Positions 36,078-44,297 of a DNA stretch of 59,469 bases are shown piece after piece; position 1 is the stretch's first letter; each line of letters starts with the position of its first letter. The notes under the pieces were generated by a model, which made no database searches, was not told the origin of the DNA, and was given only the letters and a program-made list of their open reading frames with translations. A program made the translations under genes and the position numbers. This DNA is from a virus. Where the stretch lies: positions 1 to 59,469 of the IMG/VR virus record IMGVR_UViG_3300025030_001475. One strand, written 5' to 3'.

Positions 36078-37858
36078 AAGTCAGCCATCCCCCATCGGTC
36101 GTAATAACTTTTGTTTGTGGCTTCTTCATCCTCAGAGTAATATGCTGAAGCCGTCCCGAATGAAGCACTATTTATCATCGCACAAAGTAATGAATCAGGC
36201 CCGTGATCATTTTTCTTCAAGATGTTCCCATTTACATCTCTTCGCCAATTCTTAAGATCTTTGGCTAAAGTAGCCTTATACCTTTCTGGGATTCTTACCT
36301 GCCTACGTTCAAACTTCATACGCATGGCCCCGACACCCGCTTCTTTTTGTGTGGTAAAATTAATCGGACTGACCGATAATCCAAATTCTCTTTGTATGTG
36401 CATGTTCTGAAATACATGTGAACTGTCTGGTAATACTTGTAATATATCATATCTCTTGGCAAGTTCGGCGACCAATTGATAACAATCAGTATCTGATGGT
36501 GATGTCAATGAGTGATATGAAATGATATTAACATATTCATCTGCCATATATTGAGCAACCGTCATAGCTGTAGTACCAGCAGCCCCCCAGTCAATACCAA
36601 GTACTGTTGCACCAAATCCTTTTTTATATTGAACATCCCTATCTGGACATATAGACATATCAACTTCATATGGATCTAAAACGAAAATGCCACGTCCGGG
36701 ACGCCATCCCATATACTCAACTTCAAACGTAACTTTATCATTACGTCTCCATGCCTTACGTACCTCTTCAACTGGGAAATGCCCCCTACTAAGTCTAGCT
36801 TTATGTTCAACTTTGTGTCCACATTTATCACATATCTTGCCTAAATCACCAGGCTGTCTCATTTTTACCTTGATGGCTGCACAACCATCTTTATACTTAC
36901 ATTCTGAGCATAATTCGGGGTAAATACACCCAGACGGCTTCTGGTCCAACCTAGTCTCATCTAATCTTTCTTGATAAGTAAACCGTGTCCATTTAGGCAA
37001 ATCATCTCTTGGTATATCAAAATTAAAATAGCAACCACACACCAGTTGACAATAAAGCTCATCAAATTCTGGTACGCATTTTGCACATTCACCTGTACAT
37101 TCCTCACATACATCAAACGAATCCATTGCAATTTTCATGAAGCCACGGGCTTCAGCGTTGTCCCAGAAATCCTGAAAATCACCAAAAGCATGGTGAAATG
37201 TTGAGATGATCAAGTTAAATGGCGGCCTAGCCTCCTTGGTCATTGGCAATGCTTGTTTCATAAGCCCATCCGCCATTTCTGCGGCTTCGTCCAAGACCAA
37301 TAATCCCGGAGCTTTACGTAATGCTCCTAAATGGGGACCTCTCACGGCTTTTGCAGAACTAGCGACACAGCGTAAAAATGGTGTCGGTGCTGGTCCCTTT
37401 TTATTAGTCATAGATAGTGTACGTTTATCAACAACACTGGCTACCTTTATGTCTGCATCAATATATGAACACACATACCCATAAACAATTAAAGCTTGGT
37501 CTTCTGATCCACCACATGAAAGGGCGTCAGCATCAAGAAAATACCACAATGCAAATTCAATCATTGATGCAAATAATGATTTACCGCCTCCACGAGCAGC
37601 GCACATAATAATATCAAGACCATTTGCACGTGAACCCGTGTCAACACTTTCTCTTGCCATATGATATATCTTATTAAATACCCATTTTAAAATAGGCGGC
37701 AATACAAATCCATGAAACTCTTTAAAATATTCTAATGGATCATTCCTATATTTTGCACGTACGTCTGAATCAACATACGCAGTAAAATCATTAGCCAAAT
37801 CATCTAATGAAGTATATAGCCCTTTATTAGTACTATTATCTTCCAATATACCCACCAT
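36074..37858 (-). CDS. terL: Terminase large subunit with a cysteine-rich insertion
   Basis: The 594-residue protein has an ATPase half with Walker A CAARGGGKS (86-94) and Walker B LLVLDEA (186-192), and an RNase H-like nuclease half with GIDWG (D423), LPDSSH (D478) and NDHGPDSLL (D551, D555). It packages and cuts phage DNA at the portal. Between the halves, residues 251-346 hold about a dozen cysteines (CEECTGECAKC, CGC, CSECKYKDGC, CDKCGHK), enough for two or three zinc sites, which is unusual. No strong ribosome site precedes its ATG, which lies inside the end of the upstream HNH gene. Confidence 0.92.
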   Translation of the reverse strand: MVGILEDNSTNKGLYTSLDDLANDFTAYVDSDVRAKYRNDPLEYFKEFHGFVLPPILKWVFNKIYHMARESVDTGSRANGLDIIMCAARGGGKSLFASMIEFALWYFLDADALSCGGSEDQALIVYGYVCSYIDADIKVASVVDKRTLSMTNKKGPAPTPFLRCVASSAKAVRGPHLGALRKAPGLLVLDEAAEMADGLMKQALPMTKEARPPFNLIISTFHHAFGDFQDFWDNAEARGFMKIAMDSFDVCEECTGECAKCVPEFDELYCQLVCGCYFNFDIPRDDLPKWTRFTYQERLDETRLDQKPSGCIYPELCSECKYKDGCAAIKVKMRQPGDLGKICDKCGHKVEHKARLSRGHFPVEEVRKAWRRNDKVTFEVEYMGWRPGRGIFVLDPYEVDMSICPDRDVQYKKGFGATVLGIDWGAAGTTAMTVAQYMADEYVNIISYHSLTSPSDTDCYQLVAELAKRYDILQVLPDSSHVFQNMHIQREFGLSVSPINFTTQKEAGVGAMRMKFERRQVRIPERYKATLAKDLKNWRRDVNGNILKKNDHGPDSLLCAMINSASFGTASAYYSEDEEATNKSYYDRWGMADF

Positions 37859-38321
37859 AGCTAAAATAATATTGTTTGTGATACTCTTTACACTTATCAG
37901 TCTTTCTATATTTTTCCGCCTGTTCCTTCATACAGATTCTACATTTCCTTCCACCGCTTGGGCGAATATAAGTATTTTCTTTAATAAATTTGTGTCCATT
38001 AATACAACAGATCTTGGCATTATTTATAGCCGCACGACCATTATTGTTCTCGATAGAATTTATTTGTGGCGTAACCTCTCTCAAATGATCAGGACGAACA
38101 CATGCGCGGTTTCTACACATATGATCCAATAAATACCCAAGCTTAATCTTTCTATTGTGGAAATACTCAAATGAAACTCTATGAGCCGGGTATTGTTTAC
38201 CATCAATTTTAAATTGGCCATAGCCACTACTATCTTTGCAAGCACCCCAATCCCAGCACCCAGTGGGACTACTGGATTCTATATCTATTTTATTAAAGAA
38301 CCTTTTTTCTAAATCAATCAT
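37836..38321 (-). CDS. HNH endonuclease (HNH_3 type)
   Basis: About 161 residues starting MIDLEKRFFNKI. The nuclease core reads CWDWGACKDSSGYGQF, YPAHRVSFEYF, LDHMCRNRACVRPDHL, the standard HNH_3 arrangement, and is followed by a second zinc-binding part (CCINGH, CRICMKEQ) and a basic tail. The longer frame up to 38375 overlaps the methyltransferase gene and lacks family support, so I start at 38321. It ends 23 bases inside the large terminase gene. Free-standing HNH genes beside terminase can be homing elements or, in some phages, packaging cofactors. Confidence 0.85.
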   Translation of the reverse strand: MIDLEKRFFNKIDIESSSPTGCWDWGACKDSSGYGQFKIDGKQYPAHRVSFEYFHNRKIKLGYLLDHMCRNRACVRPDHLREVTPQINSIENNNGRAAINNAKICCINGHKFIKENTYIRPSGGRKCRICMKEQAEKYRKTDKCKEYHKQYYFSYGGYIGR

Positions 38322-38325
38322 ATTA

Positions 38326-38847
38326 TTATTTGTTCCTATATTCGAAAAGCCCGCATACCCCAGCCATTGTAACAAATTTAAACCCTAATTCCCTTTCTAC
38401 CTCTTCCTTTGTCCAATGATACAAATGTGCTTCATATTTATTACCCCATTTATTATTTGACCCTTGCTCAAACTTTTGCATGGGTAATGATATAATGATC
38501 CAATTATAGATACTTACTAACCTATCAACTACTCGTATACAATCACTCTTTTGTAAATGTTCTAATACATCTCCCGCTATAACCAGATCTGCTATGGCAT
38601 ATTTATAATCAAAATATCTAATATCACCAATATAAATATCTTCATAACAGGCAAGATTCTGTTTAAATGTAGTTAAATATGGTGCCCAAATTTCAACGCC
38701 ATATATTTTGCAATTTGGTGCTATCTGCTTAAACATAGTACCATATCCACCAGCACCAACCCCAAGATCAAGAATTACATCTGGTATACCAATCCCTTTT
38801 ACATAATTCACTAATGCTTCTCTTGCTGCTGGATCACTAGATGGCAC
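38326..38847 (-). CDS. Class I SAM-dependent methyltransferase
   Basis: A small methyltransferase with motif I ILDLGVGAGGYGTMF, the post-motif acidic residue in IYGVEIW, ADLVIAGDVLEHL as motif IV, and a late strand region. It is about 173 residues. GGGGAGG lies five to six bases before a GTG at 38847, so I prefer that start over a TTG six codons upstream. It is the last gene of a four-gene sugar cassette (acyltransferase, deacetylase, glycosyltransferase, methyltransferase), which suggests O- or N-methylation of the sugar made there. Confidence 0.8.
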   Translation of the reverse strand: MPSSDPAAREALVNYVKGIGIPDVILDLGVGAGGYGTMFKQIAPNCKIYGVEIWAPYLTTFKQNLACYEDIYIGDIRYFDYKYAIADLVIAGDVLEHLQKSDCIRVVDRLVSIYNWIIISLPMQKFEQGSNNKWGNKYEAHLYHWTKEEVERELGFKFVTMAGVCGLFEYRNK

Positions 38848-38881
38848 AGAAACCTCCCCTATCAATAATTAGTACTTCCAA

Positions 38882-39646
38882 TTACTCGAAGGCATGTTCT
38901 ACCTCATGATAAAATGATATATTTTTAAACCTCTCACTAATCGGGATCACATGTGGTCTCTCTTGAGTTCTCATAGACCACCTAATAACTTCGTCAGTTT
39001 TACCATAATGTGGATTACCTGGCACTGCGGCATACTTTCTATATTTTGTGAGTAACAAATCAATACTCTTTAATGATTCAAAATGAATGGCCCACACATT
39101 ATTATGTAATCGCTGCCATGAGTACTTAAAATGTGCCCCAAAAATTACGTCGTTATTATAATAAAAATCCTCCAACCCAAGATGTGATTTCTTAAATCTA
39201 ATCTCTGGTATGTTTCTAAATAGTCCTATTAATGGGTCTGGCCCTGTGTTATAGATATGATATATATCACTCGCCAAATGAAACTTGGGGAATGAATATA
39301 TTAAATATCTATCTGTTTTCACTAATTGATTGATATCTTTAAAAAGGCAATCACACGCCAACGCATCTGAATCAGTCCAATAAATCCAATTGAATTGTGA
39401 TTTCTCTATAGCAAAGTTCCGTTGAGCCCAAAATCCAGGCCAGGGATTATGAAATATCTTAAATCTTTCATCCTTTTCTGAATTTATGATATCTAATGTC
39501 GAATCAGTACTACCACCATCAACGATAATTAACTCGGTCGGTCCTTCAATTGAATTCATTAATTTTTTCAACCAACGTACGGTCTGACCGATCATTTGTT
39601 CTTCATTCTGACAAATCAGGTTTAGTGATATGCTATTATTAGTCAT
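38882..39646 (-). CDS. Glycosyltransferase family 2 (WaaE/KdtX-like)
   Basis: A 254-residue protein with a GT2 start (ISLNLICQNEEQMIGQTV), LIIVDGGSTDSTLDI, GFWAQRNFAIEKSQFNWIYW and TDSDAL as DXD site. The AQRNFA and WIYWTDSDA blocks resemble the group that adds sugars to lipopolysaccharide cores or to hexose-containing glycans. Its ATG overlaps the preceding PIG-L gene stop as ATGA. In context it probably attaches the deacetylated or acylated sugar made by its neighbours. Confidence 0.85.
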   Translation of the reverse strand: MTNNSISLNLICQNEEQMIGQTVRWLKKLMNSIEGPTELIIVDGGSTDSTLDIINSEKDERFKIFHNPWPGFWAQRNFAIEKSQFNWIYWTDSDALACDCLFKDINQLVKTDRYLIYSFPKFHLASDIYHIYNTGPDPLIGLFRNIPEIRFKKSHLGLEDFYYNNDVIFGAHFKYSWQRLHNNVWAIHFESLKSIDLLLTKYRKYAAVPGNPHYGKTDEVIRWSMRTQERPHVIPISERFKNISFYHEVEHAFE

Positions 39647-40239
39647 ATTTTATACTCAAACCTATGACAATGAAACCCCTCTGCATACACATCATCTCCA
39701 GAAAGAAACGTACCCATATATCTATTTTGTGCTATTATACGACCAATAGATATACGATTAGTATTAACCTGTGATTTAAATATTTTCAATAAAAGTTCTT
39801 TTCTATTTTTATTAATACGGCTAAAAATATTTGGCACAAAATTATAACTTGACCCACTATGATATGAAAATAATATACGATCCTTCTTTCTGGATACTGA
39901 AAGCCCAACACGTGCAGCTCTTATATGATCTTGGTGCGTATCAAACTCATATGGCGCATATATAATCATTGGCGATAATATGTCTATCTGCCCAACCATT
40001 TCATCAATAGTATACATCTTTGTAAAATATCTTATATGAATCTTATTACCACCCAATTTTGATAACACCATATCTTGTTCATGCATTCTAGTACTGGGGA
40101 CTCCACCAAATTGATCATCAGAATTGGTAATAATACAATTAATATGGATATCTTTCTTATCACAATAGTTAATTAATACTCCACCACATCCTGCTTCAAT
40201 GTCATCAATATGCGCCCCAATAAAACATACTCTGTCCAT
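39643..40239 (-). CDS. PIG-L/LmbE-family deacetylase
   Basis: The first residues MDRVCFIGAHIDDIEAGCGG contain the family metal motif in the form AHIDDIE (usually AHPDDE), and FDTHQDHIRAARVG supplies the second HxxDH site. The family removes N-acetyl groups from sugars such as GlcNAc. The length of about 198 residues is normal. I start at the ATG 40239, which shares one base with the stop of the acyltransferase gene and has GGA at good spacing; a TTG four codons earlier is an alternative. The proline-to-isoleucine change in the metal motif does not remove any metal ligand. Confidence 0.88.
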   Translation of the reverse strand: MDRVCFIGAHIDDIEAGCGGVLINYCDKKDIHINCIITNSDDQFGGVPSTRMHEQDMVLSKLGGNKIHIRYFTKMYTIDEMVGQIDILSPMIIYAPYEFDTHQDHIRAARVGLSVSRKKDRILFSYHSGSSYNFVPNIFSRINKNRKELLLKIFKSQVNTNRISIGRIIAQNRYMGTFLSGDDVYAEGFHCHRFEYKI

Positions 40240-40973
40240 TAGAAATTCCAATTAGGCGTATATGGGGCCTTTAGCTTGGCGGGTATACCAGCATAAACAC
40301 CTGGTTCAGTAATGTCCTTAGTAACACAAGCCGCCATGCCAACGATGACATTATCACAAATAGATATGCCATTTCGGATAACCGCCCCAAGACCAATCCA
40401 ACAGTTTTTACCAATCTCAGCCGACCCTCCAATAATGGCTCCCGTAGCAATCACTGTGTCTTGATCAATAAGACTATTATGTCCAATAGTACATCGTCCA
40501 TCTATTTTTACACCCATTGCAATAGTTGTAGAATCAAGTACTCCTCGCTCGACTAAAGTAAGTGCACCAACTTCAACACCTTCACCAAAGAAAACATTAC
40601 CCATGTGTTTAATTTGTACTTTACCACCCTTAGGCGAAATAGCAACATTGACACCTTCACTAATTACTGCCGTAGGATGGATAATAACATTTCTCATATA
40701 TTCATCTGGGGCTGGCTGACGGCCATAGTTAATTTTATTATGGATAATTGTAAATTCGTAATCAACATATTTTGTTGGATATAATTGAATATTTTCTGGT
40801 AATACTGGGAATTTAGATATATTAATATCATCAGCAATAATAACCAAAAGAGGGTTATTAAAAGAACGAACTCTGTCTAAATATTCTACCTTACGCGCAA
40901 AAGTAATACTATTAGGCTTAGGATTAAAAATTGAACATGTACGACTAAATTTTTGTGTGTTATACGCAATCAT
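40239..40973 (-). CDS. Left-handed beta-helix sugar acyltransferase (NeuD/LpxD-like)
   Basis: The C-terminal two thirds consist of hexapeptide repeats (VIIHPTAVISEGVNVAI, GNVFFGEGVEVGALTLV, IDGRCTIGHNSLI, AIIGGSAEIGKNCWIGLGAVI) ending with GVYAGIPAKLKAP, the typical close of the fold. H154-type GHNS residues fit the catalytic histidine region of trimeric acyltransferases. The N-terminal 85 residues look like the small substrate-binding domain of NeuD or LpxD relatives. Next to a deacetylase it could re-acylate the freed amino sugar. GGAGG precedes its ATG, which overlaps the small terminase candidate by four bases. Confidence 0.85.
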   Translation of the reverse strand: MIAYNTQKFSRTCSIFNPKPNSITFARKVEYLDRVRSFNNPLLVIIADDINISKFPVLPENIQLYPTKYVDYEFTIIHNKINYGRQPAPDEYMRNVIIHPTAVISEGVNVAISPKGGKVQIKHMGNVFFGEGVEVGALTLVERGVLDSTTIAMGVKIDGRCTIGHNSLIDQDTVIATGAIIGGSAEIGKNCWIGLGAVIRNGISICDNVIVGMAACVTKDITEPGVYAGIPAKLKAPYTPNWNF

Positions 40974-41539
40974 TTATTGCCTCCTATGGGAACGGCGTTT
41001 ATTAATTCTTGCTCAACAACATTGATTGGCCTAGTATCCTCTACAATTATCTTCATTCGTCCAGACTGTAAAGCCCTCTTAAGCCCATCTAAACATTTCG
41101 GGCACCCAGATACCACGCCTTTTACTATGTTAATAAATTGATTTTGGGTTGATTGGGCTAATTGTAGCCTAGTAATCGCATCCTTATCACTACCAAGTAG
41201 CTGTAATATCTGGCTACGTTGTGACTCAACTTCTGTGATTAATTTTAATAATTTGGATTTAGAATTAGTATTATCAACTGGAGTATTCTGATATAAAATC
41301 CAAGTTTCCTTTTTAACCAAATCAAGATTGTCTAGTGCGGCTAGGACATGATCGAGTTTTTTGTCTAATATGTCAGGATTATCTTGGATTTTTCTATCCA
41401 AGATAATCTTATATTCAGCGATCACGTCGATAACGTCGCTAATATCTAACTTCATATCACGAGCTATTACGTAAGATGGTTGGAGTTTTAGTGCCCTATC
41501 CCAAATCTCGTCTTTGACTTCAATAGAAATAATAGGCAT
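40970..41539 (-). CDS. Candidate terminase small subunit
   Basis: A 189-residue helical protein. The N-terminus (MPIISIEVKDEIWDRALKLQPSYVIARDMKLDISDVIDVI) has a possible helix-turn-helix, followed by a long helical core with KKETWILYQN and KLLKLITEVESQRSQILQLLG, then a region with CPKC and a C-terminal tail. This layout resembles small terminase subunits, which bind the packaging start site. It is the first gene of the packaging run, although four sugar genes and an HNH gene separate it from terL. The assignment is inferred; no defining motif exists. Confidence 0.5.
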   Translation of the reverse strand: MPIISIEVKDEIWDRALKLQPSYVIARDMKLDISDVIDVIAEYKIILDRKIQDNPDILDKKLDHVLAALDNLDLVKKETWILYQNTPVDNTNSKSKLLKLITEVESQRSQILQLLGSDKDAITRLQLAQSTQNQFINIVKGVVSGCPKCLDGLKRALQSGRMKIIVEDTRPINVVEQELINAVPIGGNK

Positions 41540-41594
41540 TAGTTACCTCAAAATTTATGTTTAATTCCTGTGTCTTCAAAGAAAATAATATTCT

Positions 41595-41600
41595 ATTATA
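41595..41600 (-). promoter_or_regulatory. Possible -10 box before the packaging operon
   Basis: The 81-base gap upstream of the small terminase candidate is one of the few real gaps in the window. On the minus strand it contains TATAAT preceded directly by TG, about 55 bases before the ATG at 41539. A good -35 box is absent, so it may need an activator or a phage factor. The neighbouring gene upstream encodes a sigma-region-4-like protein. Confidence 0.3.
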
Positions 41601-41620
41601 CATACGTAAATTGAATTACC

Positions 41621-42904
41621 TCATCTCCTTTTAATACGGCTACTGACATCATTGATGCCAGGTATATGAATCGTATAATTTGTTCTAGTCACTCTTAATC
41701 GACAACTCTTAGAGTGGTATATTTGGAATGGTTTAGGTGTGAATAAAATACCACAGGCTGGATTCGCACACTTTATCTGGTTAACAACCTTAACTTTATA
41801 CCGGGTCTTTTGTAAACTGGCCCTACGATCTCTACGAATGTCTCTACGCTTCTTTGTATATAATTTCACTCTACATTCTTCAATACAAAATTGTTGGTGC
41901 TTATACCTGGTTTTAAATGACTTCCCACATACAATACACACCTTGTCATATTCTGGTATGTCAAACATATCCAAATCGATCAAAAATTTCTTGCGTATAT
42001 TTGATAGTCCCCACTTAATATACCTATTAACGGCCTGTGATGTAATATTGGTATGTGAAAACTTAATCGATCCACATCTTGGACAAGCATCAACCTTTTT
42101 AGGACTGAAAAATACACACCCATCTCCTAGACACCTGTATGCTGATAAAATGTCTTTAATATCTTTTTGGTGAACACCCTCTATAAAATGTAACCATAAT
42201 ACATCTCTCTGTCTTTTTGATAGAAACTTCTCACATTTAAGTAATTTTATTAACTTTAACCTAATTTCTGGCGTAACATATTTAGATCCAGATAATAATT
42301 TAACTTTCATATTTTCAAATTCCCCCTCAACACTATCATTAATAACACCAGCTAGTACTGAGGCCATTTTCTTACACAACGTTAACGCATAACATTTATT
42401 TCTACTCTTACATACACCACAATCTAAACCATTAATATGCACTATATCTTCAATTTTACCAACTGGTATGACCACATTTTGTTCGTCTTCATCAATATCA
42501 AAATAATTAGTTAGTTTATGCTTGGCTATCTCAATTGCACTAGGATCATAAGCTATCTCTTTTCTAAACCCACTCTCTATACCATACTTAAACACCTGCC
42601 CCTTTTCAATCTGATCATAATTTTCACATGTATCTATATCACATCCCAGTACCCAATGTTCGTGCCCAAATGAACATCCATTAAATTTTGAACATCTGGC
42701 TTCATTACACGTGCCATATTCACCATCATAATTTTGGTATAACTTATCCGGATCGCCAGCCATACATTCTGTGCCTATATCATGATAACATCCATCTCTA
42801 CTATATTTACATATATTATGCGTATGCGAATATAACAAATTCTCAATGTAGGGGCAGACTTTTGTACATTTGTTATATTTGGGGCAATTATTACAACCGG
42901 ACAT
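41621..42904 (-). CDS. Sigma region 4-like HTH protein with inserted zinc ribbon and many zinc sites
   Basis: The 427-residue protein contains LSKRQRDVLWLHFIEGVHQKDIKDIL (about 228-253), the first helices of a sigma-70 region 4 or LuxR-type HTH. Then comes C258/C263 and CPRC at 274-277, a zinc ribbon, and only after that the expected recognition helix ITSQAVNRYIKWGLSNIRKKF (287-307). The N-terminal 180 residues hold about 20 cysteines, and the C-terminus has two fingers (VCIVCGKSF with CIEEC, and KCANPACG with KSC). It is probably a DNA-binding transcription factor; its position directly before the packaging and head genes suggests late gene control. AAGGA precedes the ATG. Confidence 0.7.
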   Translation of the reverse strand: MSGCNNCPKYNKCTKVCPYIENLLYSHTHNICKYSRDGCYHDIGTECMAGDPDKLYQNYDGEYGTCNEARCSKFNGCSFGHEHWVLGCDIDTCENYDQIEKGQVFKYGIESGFRKEIAYDPSAIEIAKHKLTNYFDIDEDEQNVVIPVGKIEDIVHINGLDCGVCKSRNKCYALTLCKKMASVLAGVINDSVEGEFENMKVKLLSGSKYVTPEIRLKLIKLLKCEKFLSKRQRDVLWLHFIEGVHQKDIKDILSAYRCLGDGCVFFSPKKVDACPRCGSIKFSHTNITSQAVNRYIKWGLSNIRKKFLIDLDMFDIPEYDKVCIVCGKSFKTRYKHQQFCIEECRVKLYTKKRRDIRRDRRASLQKTRYKVKVVNQIKCANPACGILFTPKPFQIYHSKSCRLRVTRTNYTIHIPGINDVSSRIKRR

Positions 42905-43580
42905 TAGGTTTATCCTTCTTATTGGCTAATTTTAAAGCATTCCATGATATAGGAAAATACTTAGAACAAATAATATTTATAGCCTTCGCATATTCTTGGA
43001 TCTCTAATTGCGCATGACTATCTTGTCGTGATTCCCAAAAATAAAACGCTGCCTGTAAACTCATCCTACTACGTACAGTAGTATATAAACCATAGGGGAT
43101 AACTTGCCTAATATTTTCTACGGCCACGCCACGTTCCACCCATTTATTATAGAGACTTAAAGCTGAGGCATACGCAATATTTAAATCATCCTTAAATTCA
43201 TCTTTATACTCTTCTAATACCTGCCCCTGGCCCCATTTTCCTTTAGGCTCTCTAGGCACTGGGCAATAAAATTCGTAAACCCGTTTATTTCTACCAGATT
43301 GTTCATTCCAATTTGTCCCATCTTCAACATTAGAAACACCAATTACATGTTTATAATATTGTTGACGTACACATAGTGGCATCTTCACTTCGACCCATAT
43401 GCCAACGCTTCGAAATGGTGACGAATGACCTTCATTGGCTAGTCGCTCAATAAATCCTGGAGTTACAACCACTACTTCTTTAACAAATGAAGCTCGTGCA
43501 CAATTCTCAATATCGACATCAACCCCATCAATTCTACATATTTTAACATATCCATGATCTAATACTTTTATTAGTTCCAT
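42891..43580 (-). CDS. thyX: Flavin-dependent thymidylate synthase
   Basis: The 229-residue protein has ThyX blocks in order: CARASF near residue 27, EGHSSPFRS (50-58) and the signature region VRQQYYKHVIG followed by WNEQSGR (71-97). ThyX makes dTMP from dUMP with FAD, methylenetetrahydrofolate and NADPH. The canonical RHR triplet is replaced by KHV; a lysine in place of the first arginine occurs in other phage ThyX proteins, but the valine is less usual. A six-residue stretch (VEDGTN) lengthens the loop. GGAGA lies before the ATG, and the gene fits the nucleotide supply set of this phage. Confidence 0.85.
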   Translation of the reverse strand: MELIKVLDHGYVKICRIDGVDVDIENCARASFVKEVVVVTPGFIERLANEGHSSPFRSVGIWVEVKMPLCVRQQYYKHVIGVSNVEDGTNWNEQSGRNKRVYEFYCPVPREPKGKWGQGQVLEEYKDEFKDDLNIAYASALSLYNKWVERGVAVENIRQVIPYGLYTTVRSRMSLQAAFYFWESRQDSHAQLEIQEYAKAINIICSKYFPISWNALKLANKKDKPNVRL

Positions 43581-43846
43581 GTTTGGTTGTCTCCGACCGT
43601 TGAATCCTCGTGTTTATTTGTGTGTTCTTTTTCCCAAAAGAAAATGGTATCCACAATTCTAGCAATAAATTCCACTCCAGGATGCCCATGTCTATACTTA
43701 CCTAGACGACTAGAGATCGTTTCTTTTCCATCCCCACCTAAAATTGCATTAACTAGCATATCTATCCCACGCAAAAAATTAGATACACCATATCCTAAAC
43801 TTTTAAAATATAAGAAAAATTTATCTCTAAATATCACAAATTCCAT
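43571..43846 (-). CDS. Small phage protein of unknown function
   Basis: A 91-residue protein with a distinctive central motif GIDMLVNAILGGDGKETISSRLGKYRHGH, split here by two glycines, and a late EFIARIVDTIFFWEKEHT. Short phage proteins with LGGxxxETxSSR are common near holin or spanin genes and often have a histidine-containing C-terminus, but I know no proven function. AAGGTG precedes the ATG and the 3' end overlaps thyX by ten bases. Confidence 0.6.
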   Translation of the reverse strand: MEFVIFRDKFFLYFKSLGYGVSNFLRGIDMLVNAILGGDGKETISSRLGKYRHGHPGVEFIARIVDTIFFWEKEHTNKHEDSTVGDNQTWN

Positions 43847-43847
43847 C

Positions 43848-44297
43848 TTATTTCACCTTCACTCTAATACCAGTCATCCAATAATATTCAGACATTTGTG
43901 CTGGTGGTCTCGCCTCAGTCAAATAGTCCCACTTATTATGTTCTACAAATACCTGAATTGGTCCGTAAATATCAACCCCAAGTTTCAAATTATAGTCAAT
44001 GCGTGCCCGTTCAAAATCCCAATCCGATCCTTTCCATGCATCAGGGAATCCATGCCCTACCACATCCGGAGTACGCCAGTTCTGTAAAAACCATATCTTT
44101 GTATTCACATCAAATGTAACGCGTTTCCAAAATCTAATGCCTCCATCAGCCTCAAGTTTATATCGTGCCACCATATCTTGTATGATAGGTTCGTTGTGGG
44201 GAATAGTAAATGCAGCACTTAATTCAAACTTCTCTAAATTAATAGCATGAGAGGAAATGGGCACCAATAAAATTAATAATATCAAGAATTTTTTCAT
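43848..44297 (-). CDS. Secreted beta-rich protein, possible outer-membrane barrel
   Basis: A clear signal peptide (MKKFLILLILLVPISSHA, cleavage expected after the HA) precedes about 131 residues of alternating hydrophobic and polar strands with many aromatics (GGIRFWKRVTFDVNTKIWFL, RIDYNLKLGVDIYGPIQVFV, YYWMTGIRVKVK). This resembles a small eight-strand outer-membrane or periplasmic barrel. No lipobox cysteine was seen, so it is not a standard outer spanin. It overlaps the coiled-coil membrane protein gene by one base. A surface protein made during infection could alter adsorption or help lysis, but both are guesses. Confidence 0.6.
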   Translation of the reverse strand: MKKFLILLILLVPISSHAINLEKFELSAAFTIPHNEPIIQDMVARYKLEADGGIRFWKRVTFDVNTKIWFLQNWRTPDVVGHGFPDAWKGSDWDFERARIDYNLKLGVDIYGPIQVFVEHNKWDYLTEARPPAQMSEYYWMTGIRVKVK

